From assembly GCA_033398695.1 (NCBI GenBank), contig JAWKAU010000247.1:102001-166000 (forward strand): 64,000 nucleotides of DNA. Direction: 5' to 3'. Each line of letters starts with the position of its first letter. Within the stretch, counting starts at the first letter, position 1. The position numbers and the translations under genes are program-made. A model generated the notes under the pieces. It saw only the letters and a program-made list of their open reading frames with translations, ran no database searches and was not told the origin of the DNA. Source of the DNA: Orobanche coerulescens (taxonomy: Eukaryota > Streptophyta > Magnoliopsida > Lamiales > Orobanchaceae). Below, one piece after another: positions 35,496 to 46,444 of this stretch.

Positions 35496-37293
35496 ATGGA
35501 GACTACGTCCAGCGTCACCAAAGTTCAACCCGGCCAGGAGAAGGACAAGTCCAGGAAAGGGTCTAGGGACAAGTCCGAGGAAAGAGGTGTTGCCATGGAA
35601 GCACGAGTGGCTCGGCTGGAGGAAACCATGGGCAAGCACGTAGATGCTCTTGAGGCATGGAGCAACGTGTCCGACCAGGTGACGGAGATGAACGAGTCAT
35701 TGGAGGAGCTTGAGAACCGGGTGACGGGCACCCTTAATGCGTTGCGATGCGAGTTGTGTGAGGAGATCCTTGAGGCTGTCAGGAAGGAGGTTCGGTCGAC
35801 GATCACAGCCTTTCGAGAGGAGATCATAGGGAGGATCGAGACCATTGAAGGAAGGACAGCACTATACGAGCGGGCGATGGCCCACGGCAGGGACCAGCGG
35901 GGTGCGGCACCCCATCGAATCGACATCCCCCAGCTGTGTTCGTTCCAAGGATCGCGGAATGGTAGGGAAGTGGATGACTTCCTGTGGAACATGGAGCGTT
36001 ACTTTGGTGCATCGGGGATAGCAGATGATGCGACCAAGTTGCAAACGGCTCCATTCTTCTTAGCAGATGTGGCGCTGCTATGGTGGAGAAGGCGCGAAAT
36101 AGAGATCGCGCGTGGTACATGTCGAATGGAGACATGGGAGGATTTTAAGGCCGAGTTCAAGCGGCAGTTTTACCCGGAGAATGTTGAGTTTGAGGTCCGG
36201 GCTAGGTTGAAGGAGTTGACACACAGCAAGGCGATCAAGGACTATGTGAAGGAGTTCCAGGAGATCGTGCTGGAGTTGCCTAGCCTTAGTGAGCAGGAAG
36301 CTTTGTTCGTGTTCGTGGACGGACTGAAACCGTGGGCAAAGTTGGAGGTCCAGAGGGCCAAGGCACAGAACGTGTCCGAGGCGATTGCGATAGCGGAGCG
36401 GCTGATCGAGTTAAAACCAGTCGGGGAGAGCCGGAAGTCCAGGAGGGACGAGGACGGCATCGGTACGCAGGACAAGTCGTACCAGGGTGCGGATAGGGGC
36501 GCGAGAATGGCCAGGCCCAAGGACGGAAAGTAGTCAGGATGGGCTCGGACTTGCCATGGGTGCGGGAGTGCAGACCATCTCGTGGCAGCGTGTCCGAAGA
36601 AAAAGAAATGTGAGATTTGCTGGAGCACGGAGCATTCGACGAGGCAATGCTCGAAGTTTCCGAGGGTAGCCGCCATGGAGTACACCAAGACACGGGATGA
36701 TGCCGAGGGTGATGGGACATCGATGGCGCTTCAAGTTTTGAACTCAGCCATAGGGATGGCATCGCGGGATAGAGCACCGCTTGAGGGAAACTTGTTGTAT
36801 GCGACGGGGCTGATCAATGGGAAACCCGTCAAGGCGTTGGTCAACACAGGGGCCGATTACAATTACATTGATGAGGCTGAAGCACAGAGGTTGGGGCTTC
36901 AGGTCATCGAGGGACGGGGCTGGATGAAATCGAATAATGCACCACCCGTTCGAGTTACAGGGGTCGCCAATGGGGTGCGACTAAAGATTGGCAAGTGGGA
37001 ACCGCGCGTGCACTTCAAGGTGACGAGCATGGATGATCGGGACATAATATTGGGCATGGACTTCCTGAGGAAGAACAATGTTGGCGTTGTTCCGCATAAG
37101 AGGGCGCTGTACGTGTGTGATCAAGCCAAGCTGCAGGAAATACGCTTGACCACAGAGCCTTCGGGACATGCTATGTCGGCACTCAAGTACGTGAGGAAGC
37201 TTGAGGACGAGCCGAGTTACCACCTTGGAGAAGTTCGGTTCAGCGAGGGGCCGCCACATCGCCGAGGACGTCGACGAAATGGGCGGGGGAGAA
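35496..37293 (+). pseudogene. TR-GAG gag-protease reading frame, one in-frame TAG
   Basis: ATG 35496 is preferred over upstream frame sequence because it follows the PBS leader. The gag has a charged coiled-coil N-terminus (VARLEETMGKHVDALEAW) and a retrotransposon gag core (VDDFLWNMERYFG, WEDFKAEFKRQFYPENVEFE, EALFVFVDGLKPWAKLEV). A TAG at 36531-36533 interrupts; the same frame continues with two CCHC knuckles (CHGCGSADHLVAAC at 36552-36593, then CEICWSTEHSTRQC) and a protease (VNTGADYNYI near 36840, DIILGMDFLRKNN near 37045). The catalytic aspartate is asparagine (NTGA for DTGA). The frame runs without a stop into the LTR, as expected if pol was deleted. Confidence 0.88.
37281..37293 (+). 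other. Polypurine tract of TR-GAG
   Basis: GGGCGGGGGAGAA directly before the 3' LTR start TGTCACGG at 37294. Confidence 0.8.
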
Positions 37294-37439
37294 TGTCACG
37301 GCCGACAGTCGACAACGAGTCATGGGTGCGCAGACGGTCGCACAGGGTGCCGAGGGACCGGCACGAGCAGGACGCCAAGGATGGCATCGGGCTGCATGTG
37401 AAGAGTCAGCCTTCAGGACGGCGTGACCAGACAGAGAGT
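37294..37439 (+). mobile_element. 3' LTR of TR-GAG, first part
   Basis: 146 bp matching the start of the 5' LTR, interrupted by a solo gypsy-A LTR. The rest is at 39806-40804. Confidence 0.9.
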
Positions 37440-37916
37440 TGTAACACCCCGAGATATTCGGAATAATTACAGCTCCGTAAACCCTTTAGGTAAGGATTTA
37501 CAAGGCTAATTTTAAAAAGGAGTGTAAATATAATCCAATCGTACAACTGAAGTTCAAATACAGATTTGGTTCAACCGATCAAATGAGTTAACTTATACAA
37601 CCATATCGAAAAGACATTATTAAAACAGACGTACTCGAGTACTAAATAGACCAAGAAGACAAATCACAATAACAATAAACATCAACCACATTACTGAGCC
37701 ATTTCATCGTCTCCGTCGATCGTGGTTGCTTCCCCGCTCCTCGGCTACCTGAACATCAAAACAATGTCCACCCCCGAAGGGGTTAGCAAAACAATGCTAG
37801 TACAAGTATCGTAATACATAAATCATCAATGCATCATAAAACATGCAAAACGGACTTCCGCCACCGGAATCCAACGATGCGAATCCTCACGATTCCATCA
37901 ACACAGTACAGGGTAA

Positions 37917-38090
37917 TCCAGCGATCCAGCGCCCTTGGTATAGATCCCCATGATGATCCCGTCGGACCAACGCATGGTGGAAAACCCATCCAGCGATCCA
38001 GCGCCCTCAGCATAGATCCCCATGATGATCCCGTCGGACCAACGCATGGTGGACATTCGATCCAGCGCCCTCAGCATAGATCCTCATGAT
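37917..38090. repeat. Minisatellite in solo gypsy-A LTR (about three units)
   Basis: Units of about 64 bp carrying GATCCAGCGCCCT, ATAGATCCCCATGATGATCC and GGACCAACGCATGGTGG. Homologous to 2885-3030. Confidence 0.85.
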
Positions 38091-38472
38091 CCCCTCGGAT
38101 CATTTATACCATAAATCAATCAACTATGCATACATATATGCATTTCAATATGTTCATCAATACGAACAAATAACAATGAATACCATGAGAAATTTCAGAA
38201 ATACATCTCATATTCAACAACATGAACAAAACCACAAGCATGATCAAGGTTTCAATATAAATCGAACTCGACATATGATACTTGCCTCAAAAATGGCAAG
38301 AACGAACCACTTCAATGATCTCAACACCCTCGAAGGCCGCCTCCTTCGATCAACGTAACAAGCTCGAACCTTAACAAAAGAAATGATATATAAATCATCT
38401 CAAGTTGAACGATGGCCTAACAATTCGGTCTACGGCCGAAAAGCTCAAAATAAACAATCTGCCTGGACTGCT

Positions 38473-38665
38473 TAGCGTGCGCTACGTACTCTACGTAACG
38501 TGCGCTAAGCCGCCCTGTTAGCGTACGCTATCGTATAAGCCTAGCGTACGCTAGCCACGGACTGACAGTTTGACTCGGCTGATCTCATAACGTACGTTAC
38601 GTACGTATCGTGCGTTAACTTAACCTCGATAGCGCACGTTAACTTACATATGTTAGCGTGCGCTA
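38473..38665. promoter_or_regulatory. TAGCGYRCGCTA array 1 in solo gypsy-A LTR
   Basis: Units at 38473-38484 (TAGCGTGCGCTA), near 38519 (TAGCGTACGCTA), near 38543, with decayed TAACGTACGTTA, and last at 38654-38665. In element orientation this array is downstream of the TATA box, in the transcribed leader. Confidence 0.75.
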
Positions 38666-39352
38666 ATCTTGCATGGCGAATCGCTAATGTAAAACTGGGT
38701 TGAATGGTGATGAACTCATGAATTCTATGGTGATAATACAAGTCATCCTCGAGCATATCATGCTAATAAGGTTTGTGGAAGTTCTATGATTATGAGATAC
38801 AAATATACGGATAATCATCTCAACATCATAATTCATCTTAGATCTTCAAGAAATATTCTAAGTTCCGTTCGTCTTACGTTCCAAAACGCATGATTCCATT
38901 GTGTAAAACATAACAATCTAGGTAATATCCGATTACTGATCCTAAATCGATTTGAAAATGCTTAGGAGTCCATACACTAAGATGGTTCAAAGGTTCATAC
39001 GATATATAGTGCCGATACGTCAAAAGTATCCTTCTAACATGTGATGACCGATTATAAACGAAATAACTGGTTATCAAAACATGATCAAACGTCCTTAAGA
39101 ACATTACTAACATCGATGAAGAATCACCTACCTCAAAGTAGTGAAGAACACGGAGGAAATCGAAGCAATCCAACACCGAAGGCTTGAACACCAATCTCCA
39201 ACGATATACGATCTTTAATCACGAGCTAGGATGTTGATATGAAGTGTTTAGGATGAAGGAAGTTATGCTCTAAGTGTAAGAATTCGGGTTATGGGAGAAA
39301 AAAGAACTGAAATCACGAATAAGATACTGTCCTATTTATAAGAAATGGCTAT

Positions 39353-39649
39353 TAGCGCGCGCTAGTCCCTGCTCGTAGCGTGCGCTAACGGCTCACTGAC
39401 TTAACTGTATTCAGCACTTAGCGTGCGCTACGCATATACCTGTAGCATGCACTAAGGCGTTGACTTGGCTTTTCCCGAACGCGGTCCAGGTTCATCCCGA
39501 CACGATCCGACAGGGGTCCCCCGGCCAGATCTCACCTACCGCACGTCTCAATCAAATTGACCACGCATAGCGTGCGCTAATAATCCTTTGTAGCGTGCGC
39601 TATTGGGTCTATGTTAGCGTACACTACACATAGCCGATAGCATGCGCTA
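39353..39649. promoter_or_regulatory. TAGCGYRCGCTA array 2 in solo gypsy-A LTR, upstream of TATA
   Basis: TAGCGCGCGCTA at 39353-39364, TAGCGTGCGCTA near 39376, others to TAGCATGCGCTA at 39638-39649. The TATA box (CTTATAAATAGG, minus strand) is about 10 bp downstream of the first unit. Confidence 0.8.
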
Positions 39650-39805
39650 CATGCGCAGAATTACAATTTATAAATCACATACATGAAATCATACGCTCGA
39701 CAACATCGGATTATGAAATACGGAGAATAATACTCAGATCAAGTACAACGATTACAATATCACAAGTTCCAAACACATATCAGAAATCTCGGGTATTACA
39801 AGAGT

Positions 39806-40804
39806 CACGCGAGTAATCCGTGGGAGGAGCACGGATGCCGCTGTGGGAAGCGGATCGCCTAAGGGGCATGGCGGACAGGGCATGTCCGGGACCGTCCGGC
39901 AGCGCAGGGGGCGCGGGCAAGGCCGGACGAGCAGCAGTCGTGTGGGACAAGGCACGACGGGACAAGGCCGAGTCTGGGAACAGGACTCGAGCTGGGCGGC
40001 CGGACGCGGGCGTGGGATGCCGGGCGCGTCCGGCGTGCGCGGGCGCGTGCGCGCGAGGTGCGAGAGAGACCCTTCCCCCCTATAATAGGCTTAGACGGAA
40101 AAAGCCTTGTGGAGGCAGTAGACATTGAAAAGCTGAGGAGTCACTCAGCAGGGAAGACTCGACCGGAAGCAGCTAGAAGCGGACCAGATTGGTCCAGGAG
40201 GTTCGGGAAGAGTCTGGAACATTGTAGAGACGGGCCCATATGGTCGGGCCGAGACGGGCCGGTGCAGGCCGGGACGGTCCGATGCGGGTCGGGACGGACA
40301 GAGACGGGCCGGGGCGCCCGGATGATGGAAGAACCTTCTAGGACCCTCCTAGAAGGATGTAGCACTTGAAGGTTGTGGAGTATTCTAGATTTTACTTAGT
40401 CTTGTACTTAGTAGAATACTCTAGAATGTGTTTGTAAGCCTTGTATGTGTAGACTTGTGTGGAAAATTCTAGAGATAGGTTCTAGAATTGGATAGAAGTA
40501 TGTGGATGTTCTAGAGTCCTCCAAATGAGGAGGTGGAGTAGAAGGTTCTAGGTTCCTAAAAGTAGTATAAATAGGCTTGAGGTTGGCTCATTTGCTTCCA
40601 ACCCTCAAAGACTCAACATTCTTGTATTGTAAAGTGTGATTGTGAAATAGTGAAGAGTTTTCTCTCAACTCCCAAGTGTTTAAACCCCTCCTTTCATACA
40701 TAGCAACCGAGTGAGTAAGGCTTACTAGCTAGATCGAGGCAATTCTAGTCTAGTGCCGCACGGGTCCGAAGAGCTTTCGAGTGCTCAAACCCAACCCCGT
40801 GACA
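39806..40804 (+). mobile_element. 3' LTR of TR-GAG, second part
   Basis: Resumes at CACGCGAGTAATCC after the TSD AGAGT and ends CCCCGTGACA. TATA box TATAAATA at 40566-40573, with TTCTAGA motifs upstream. It aligns closely with the 5' LTR. Confidence 0.9.
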
Positions 40805-41494
40805 GTGTGCTACCTGCCGATCCACCCGAGTCCAGAACCCCACTGCCCTACTGCCTCGGCCGACTAGCGTGCGCAGCCAACCGGTCGTAGCATGCGCTAC
40901 ACTGGTTCTTGCCGCACCCGTCCGGCCAGTGCCTGCAACCGTCCGGCCAGGACCCACAACCGTCTAGCCAGGACCCGCAACCGTCCGGCCAGTGCCCGAC
41001 CACCAGGACTCGACGACTCGATTATCCGAAATCGCACGGAACGAACACGACAAAATGCTCGTGGGCAACATCATCGTCCCGAAATGAAATATCATGCAAC
41101 AATTAATCACACGCGACCATTAAAAGGGTCAAGACAACAAATACGAATGCGGATACCCACAACTTTGGGTAAATTACAAAATGGCCCAAAACGCCCGAAA
41201 ATCACGATACGTTATCGAATAACCAAACCAAAGTTCATAACATGTTTAACAAAGTTAAACAGACTTAGGGGAAACTCGAAACAGCAGTTTCGAACGAGAT
41301 TCGCAAGAATCGAACTCAAGTGCGAAAAAGTCCCTAAAAAGCACGGAACTCAACAAAACGATACCGAAACGAACTCGAATGAGAAAAAGTGCAGAATTAA
41401 ATATTCTCGGAATGTCGAAACGGTCATGAGCGAGTCATCAAAACAAACTCCCGCCGAAAAAAAATCACCGAAATCCGAAATTGCGGGTATTACA
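40805..41494 (-). mobile_element. Right (5') LTR of LARD-B1, second part
   Basis: Resumes with GTGTGCTACCTGCCGATCC, matching the left LTR near 28700, and ends GCGGGTATTACA at 41494, followed by the TSD ATCTA. Confidence 0.9.
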
Positions 41495-41499
41495 ATCTA

Positions 41500-41721
41500 G
41501 ACCACACTGTAAGATTGTGCCTACGCGCCAATCATAAGTTCAGTTGTAATACATAGTTCTGTTGGGTTTTTCATTCCAGTTAACTTGCCTGCGAGCAGTT
41601 TATATTTTCTAGACTAAGTATTGAAGATCAGATCATTCGGATAGAAAACTCGAAGACTGACTCTCTGAACCCAATGAAGACATATATAGAAGAGTTTTGG
41701 CATTATCAAAAAGGGGGAAAT
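41500..41721 (+). other. Copia-1 3' non-coding tail with polypurine tract
   Basis: Continuation of 26067-26333 after LARD-B1. No coding region. It ends in the PPT AAAAGGGGGAAAT at 41709-41721, directly before the 3' LTR. Confidence 0.8.
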
Positions 41722-42988
41722 TGTTGGGATAAATATTCCTATTTTGATAATTGCCAACATACAGCATAATAGTCTCAAAGAAGTCAGAATATTGTCAAAG
41801 TATGGAAGCTGTTAGAACTTGTCATACATCCCCCAACATACAGCAAAGAGATTTTCTAAACAATCCATCCTACAGAGCCTTCCTCATATAGTAAGAGACG
41901 TAATATATGTTGGATACATCATACAGGCTGAAAGTGTTTTACTTAGGAAAAGTAAAACAAATCCAACAGGACTGGATATAAAAATCTTTAAACCATTGTG
42001 AGATAAACATTGTTTATTCATAAAATATTCACGGTTAAAGCAGCATTTATTGCTGATAGGACAACATTTAATGCAGCTGGAGAGAGACAAGTCTGAACGC
42101 TCCGAAGAGCATTTAATGCAAAGACAGAAAGGATGTCTGAAGCATTAAATGTGATCTGCTTTAATTCAAATATTTAGCTGCCGCCAATCAAGAGTTAGAC
42201 GTCAACATCTCACCAACCAGCAACAACTTCATTTATAACAGATACATTTCCAAGGTTAAGTACCACCAAGTCAGAGGACTTACTTACAAGTGACACACAC
42301 GAAAGCTCTGACAGATCACTCTGACATTCTAGCGATTACAAAGTCGTATATTTCATGAGGATACAGTAGAATCCAAGCGAAGAAATATACAAGTCCTTAA
42401 CGCAAAGAGCACATCATACAACAATTGTTCATCAAGATATAGTTGCTGTTTGAGATTTGTTCTACCTTTCCGTTGAGATTATCATTCACCCTGTGTGGAC
42501 TAAGGATTCGTGTGTATTATGACCTGTGTGGGAAGAATAGCATTGAAGACGAAGCTTCGATCTGTGTGAAAAGAAGCGAATCGAAAAAGAGCTCAAGCCA
42601 ATCTGTGTGAACGGCCCAAAGTTGCCGCCCCTGTATCAATCTGTGTGAACGATACAGAGATAGGTTTAGATAAGTCACATAGTTGTGTACATAGTGATTT
42701 TAATAAACTATTTACTCCTGTGTGGATGACCAGTGGACGTAGAGGGGTTTACCTCGAACCACTTTAAACTGTATGTCATTTACCTTCTGTCTTTACCATT
42801 TTCTTTCTATTGTGATTTATCAATACTGTTAAAACCCTGTATGCATCAAGCAAACAGGAGAAAACCTAGTTGCTGTATTTACAACAAATCACACAACAAA
42901 CTTCCGCTATGCAAACTAACTTTGAAAATCATACAGTTTACTGTGCTTCTATACTCTAAGCTGTTATTTGTATACTTATTGGCCAACA
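41722..42988 (+). mobile_element. 3' LTR of copia-1
   Basis: Starts TGTTGGGATAAATATTCC, ends GGCCAACA; followed by the TSD GTCGC at 42989-42993. 1267 bp against 1298 bp for the 5' LTR. It lacks part of the TATA region seen at 7402 (CAAGGTTAAGTACC here), so only the 5' LTR keeps that box. Confidence 0.93.
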
Positions 42989-42993
42989 GTCGC

Positions 42994-44110
42994 TCTTGGA
43001 AATCCATCTTTCTTACATAGAAATACCAATATGTCCGCATGTGGAAACCCTCGTTCTTGAAACTCGATGGCATACACAACTGAAATTTACAAAACATAAT
43101 ATAATTAAAATCGACAAATATATATTTTTATCAAATTTTACATGAAGATCATGGTATAAAATATTAAAATTGAAAATAGTACCTGCCTTTACTTCACCGA
43201 GTTGTTTTTCTTCTAAATATCCTTCACCAACTCATCCAATTTCATTTTAAATACCCTACACACTATGTCAGGACGGTCTTCTGGATTCAACTTTCTTTTA
43301 TCTAAATATCTAGTGATCTCAGGCCATTTCGAGTTGCAGGTGAATGTGATGAATAGATCAGGGTATCCAGCCCATCTACATATAGCCATGGCATCTTGAT
43401 AATTTTGTATCATGTTTTTGGGCCCACCAGTAAATGAAAATGGCAATATGATGCATTTTGCTTGCGCAGAAGCATCTGTTTCACCACACAGATATGCATC
43501 TTGAAGACCTTTGTACATTTGCGCCCTCAAATTATTCTCATCCAACATAGTCTTCAGTTCATGAACTATTTCTGAATGGAGATCATTAGACTAACTATTT
43601 TTCCTACACATTTAAAATATAAATAAATATTAGTTGGAAAAGCAATTTTATCTCATCACATAAATTCAATTACATAACTAAAAATAACAAAAGTAAAAGG
43701 ACATAACAATATTTATTCTGCTTGCCACCTCGTTTTCAGTAACATAGATGTAAAGATGGGCAAACTTTGGTGCCTCACTATCTGGTGGCAGTAGGCTGCC
43801 CATTAAGTGGTAATTTTGCCCTTGCATCTTAATGATAGGAGGTGATTTGCCTCGATTAATACTCCTATCTTTTTTGCTTCAATTGATGTGAATGAGAACA
43901 TGCTATTATATGATCAGATATTATCATGAAAATATTTGTTCTTATCACTGTCCCAATGTAATAGTTGTTGCTATGCTTGAGGAGGGTTAGCGAGCTGTAT
44001 TTTTTCATCCCTACCACAAAATCCAGGATATACGGATTTTTATGTTTGAGGAGGTAGACAATCTTTCCTCACACCAACAAAGACCACAATTTCTGCAATA
44101 ATGTGACGGA
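42994..44110 (-). pseudogene. Helitron Rep gene, N-terminal part (upstream of the copia-1 insertion)
   Basis: Minus strand: YCRNCGLCWCEERL near 44100, KMQGQNYHLMGSLLPP near 43830, APKFAHLYIYVTENEVASR near 43760, then 43548-43213 with IILPFSFTGGPKNMIQNYQD, AICRWAGYPDLFITFTCNSK and RPDIVCRVFKMKLDELVKDI. This is the Helitron_like_N / Rep domain typical of plant Helitrons. A probable intron lies at about 43182-43080 (GTACTA to TTTCAG on the minus strand), after which VVYAIEFQERGFPHADIL resumes and meets copia-1 at 42993. A frameshift precedes the intron, and a short deletion near 43985 is not present in the duplicate at about 62150. It continues at 6869-6296. Confidence 0.9.
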
Positions 44111-45330
44111 TCGCCAATGCTCAAATATTCTGAATGTCAAAAAATAATAATGAATACATATAAATATATATCTATGCATAGTAAAATATCTAATAATCGA
44201 AATGCATATATTATAAATGTTTGCAAATATGGATGTATGAAATAAAAATAATTAATCATACCAACATACTTTGATCCATTACTATTATAGCTCGAACAAA
44301 ATCTTTGCTTACATATTTTTTTCTTTTACTTGTAGGATCTTTATTGTCATCATGGTCTACAATAGAAAAACAACCAGATATATTATTATATTACAGCCAC
44401 ATGCAAATAAAAGAAAACAACTACACCAAATAAAATATTTTATCCATTACTGGAAAATAAATTTAATTGGCATACCAGAGAAATGATTAACACTTCTACT
44501 CGCAATGTTGGTACTTGCAACACCATCCTCATTAACAGCTCCACTTGCTAGTATTGTTGTTTGATAGAAGAAAAAAAAATAGAATTGAATAAATATATGT
44601 TTGGAATATAATAATCAGTTGTATAAATTGTACTCCCAGTTAGATAAAATTTATTTCATCCCGTATATTGCTTTATTGTGTCTAAAGTTTTTTGTAAGAA
44701 AATAAACTTAAGAATATCGATGATATATTGATAATTAAATTAATATCTAAAAACTAAATCCAATATACCTGAAAAATGAGGAGTGCTTCCACTTGTAACA
44801 TAATTACTTAAACAACCATCATAATGTACTTGCTACATAAAGAGAAACAAAAATGAGATATTAGACAATTGTATGATTGAAAATATATTTAAATACGTAC
44901 CATTCGAGATGTTTGTGAGTTTCAATATTGATACCAGTGACAGTAAATTTGGCAAAAATCCACAAAAATCTTTGTGAAGAGAAGAAGCATCCATCATATT
45001 AGAAAATTCGGTAAAAATAATTACAAATAGCATTAAACAACATTAGATATGTTATCTAACTTTACTATTAAGAAAGAGACAATTTTTTTTCAACAAACAC
45101 ATATTTTTTTAAAATTATTTTGTCTTTTTAAAAATTTTAAGAAAGAAAAGAGATGGAAGTTGTTTCAATATTTTATTTTATCTACCAACCAAAAGGTTCC
45201 ATCTCTATTTAATATTTTAATTTAACTTATTATAAATTGAAATGATTATAACTTTTTCATATCAGTTATGATAAAAAAATAATATATCAAATTCATCCTT
45301 ATTTTATATTCTTTAATTAAAGGCCGTGAA

Positions 45331-45339
<9 letters not shown>

Positions 45340-45371
<32 letters not shown>

Positions 45372-45386
45372 GTGTATATATACATA
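45340..45386. repeat. TG/TA dinucleotide microsatellite
   Basis: A TGTG...TATATA run at the left edge of the small Helitron. A similar run follows the Helitron at about 46138-46190. The Helitron split what was one microsatellite, as X copy 2 shows. Confidence 0.85.
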
Positions 45387-46136
45387 TCTATACTTCTATT
45401 AAAAATAGGGTCGCCGACACGTGTCATTTTTTTAAGTTTTTTAATTTTTTTTAAATATAGTTTATATATAGAGAGATGTCTTTTTAAATTTTCAGCAAAA
45501 TAGAAAAAAATCTAAAAATGTGTTGTGAGAATTTTATTCCACATGTTATACTTATCTACCAATGAATTTTTTTTTTATTTTTTAGCTTAAAATTCTAAAT
45601 ATTTAAAAAAAAATTGTATCAAATTCATTAAATATATATCAAATTAATTCTTATTTTACGATCTTGAATTTGACATTCATATCGAATATGATATGAATGA
45701 CATTAATGGCCGATTGCACAAAAAATTGATATTAGAAAAAATATAGATATTAGTTTCAGTAAAATTAATTGATGCAAAATAAAAATAAATTAGATCACTT
45801 TTAAAAATTAGATTTAAGACTCATTTACTTATATAAAAAATAAATTATGATATTTTTATAATTATAATAACTAAAAATAGTAAAACACATACTTTACACA
45901 CATATACGAGGACTTAATCACATACTACTTCCATCCCCCAAATTTGTTCGTATAAATTAACTTAACAATACTCAATGTGAGACTCCTCCGATTATATTAC
46001 ACTCCGTAATACACTCAACAACTTTTTTTTATTAAAATTCATGTCAAAAATCCTCAAGAACAAATTTGGAAGCGAAAAGAGTACTTTCTAAATAATAAAA
46101 TATTTTGTCCGGTGCATCGCACAGGCGAACATCTAG
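45387..46136 (+). mobile_element. Small non-autonomous Helitron (750 bp)
   Basis: 5' end TCTATACTTCTATTAAAA, 3' end GGCGAACATCTAG, inserted between A (45386) and T (46137) as Helitrons do, with no TSD. A subterminal hairpin CCGGTGC-ATC-GCACAGG (one mismatch) lies 9 bp before the CTAG. The terminal sequences resemble known plant Helitrons. No coding region. X copy 2 has the exact empty site at 63534/63535, which independently fixes both ends. Confidence 0.92.
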
Positions 46137-46140
46137 TATG

Positions 46141-46191
<51 letters not shown>

Positions 46192-46444
46192 TATGTATTC
46201 GAATACATCAACCTTCCATTTCCGGTTTGCGGTTAGTAAAATGATCTTTAGATAATATCATCATATTGGAGAAGAAACTCATATCAACGGCCGACGTGCC
46301 TCCTTTGAAGTTAAGTTTGTATCTCTATATTTTTTCTATTATCGAGCTCGATCTATGTCATATAACATGTTTGTTCTTTATATTTAAGTTAAAATATATT
46401 TTTAATTCACTATTACATTCTATAATTGAATAATTATTTAAACA

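Larger units (their letters stand above)
37440..39800 (-). mobile_element. Solo LTR of gypsy family A
   Basis: 2361 bp, plus-strand ends TGTAACACCCCGAG and CTCGGGTATTACA, with a perfect TSD AGAGT at 37435-37439 and 39801-39805. Homologous to the A1 5' LTR. Landmarks in minus orientation: palindrome array 39649-39353, TATA region (CTTATAAATAGG, 39331-39342), second array 38665-38473, possible donor AGGCAAGT at 38287-38280, minisatellite 37917-38090, hairpin CCCCGAAGGGG near 37772-37782, possible acceptor GTTCAGG near 37748-37754. It is the deepest insertion in the left nest. Confidence 0.93.
34273..40804 (+). mobile_element. TR-GAG-like non-autonomous LTR element (gag-protease only)
   Basis: 5' LTR 34273-35415, PBS, gag-protease 35496-37293, PPT, 3' LTR 37294-37439 plus 39806-40804 (interrupted by a solo gypsy LTR). 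LTRs of about 1.14 kb end TGTCACGG...CGTGACA. The internal region is only 1.88 kb and lacks RT, RNase H and integrase. It matches the class called TR-GAG (terminal-repeat retrotransposons with a GAG domain). The TSD is decayed; GCGCG/GTGTG is plausible. GC content is much higher than in neighbouring DNA. Confidence 0.85.
26339..41494 (-). mobile_element. LARD-B1: LARD-like gypsy-type element with nested insertion
   Basis: Left LTR 26339-29394 (3' LTR in element orientation), internal 29395-31912, right LTR 31913-34272 plus 40805-41494. A perfect TSD ATCTA lies at 26334-26338 and 41495-41499. LTRs are about 3.05 kb and the internal region only 2.5 kb, with no RT, RNase H or integrase: a large retrotransposon derivative. 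The PBS is tRNA-iMet type and the PPT adjoins the left LTR. Mobilisation would need gypsy proteins in trans; LTR ends similar to gypsy A (TGTAACACCCC, TATTACA) make an A-like element the likely helper (inference). Confidence 0.9.
6870..42988 (+). mobile_element. Copia-1: full-length SIRE/Maximus-like Ty1/copia element with nested insertions
   Basis: Two LTRs (6870-8167 and 41722-42988), PBS, PPT, gag-pol and an additional 3' ORF in the SIRE order, bounded by the TSD GTCGC. It contains three primary insertions: solo LTR C (14962-16560), copia-2 (18089-25790) and LARD-B1 (26339-41494). Subtracting them leaves about 11.6 kb, a normal size for the SIRE/Maximus clade. All reading frames are broken. 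It interrupts a Helitron Rep gene. Confidence 0.93.
43528..46444. repeat. Segment X, copy 1 of a direct duplication
   Basis: From CAAATTATTCTCATCC to TTATTTAAACA. Matches 61686-63840 nearly base for base apart from the 750-bp Helitron at 45387-46136 and small indels. It carries Helitron Rep 5' coding blocks (43528-44110 and a likely exon at 44272-44355, VDHDDNKDPTSKRKKYVS on the minus strand) separated by AT-rich intron-like DNA, then non-coding AT-rich DNA. Divergence between copies looks like a few percent or less. Confidence 0.9.

Noticed and set aside
45361..46190. Possible MITE at the TA repeat
   Set aside because: No terminal inverted repeats or TSD; TC/CTAG ends, A-T target and the empty site identify it as a Helitron instead.
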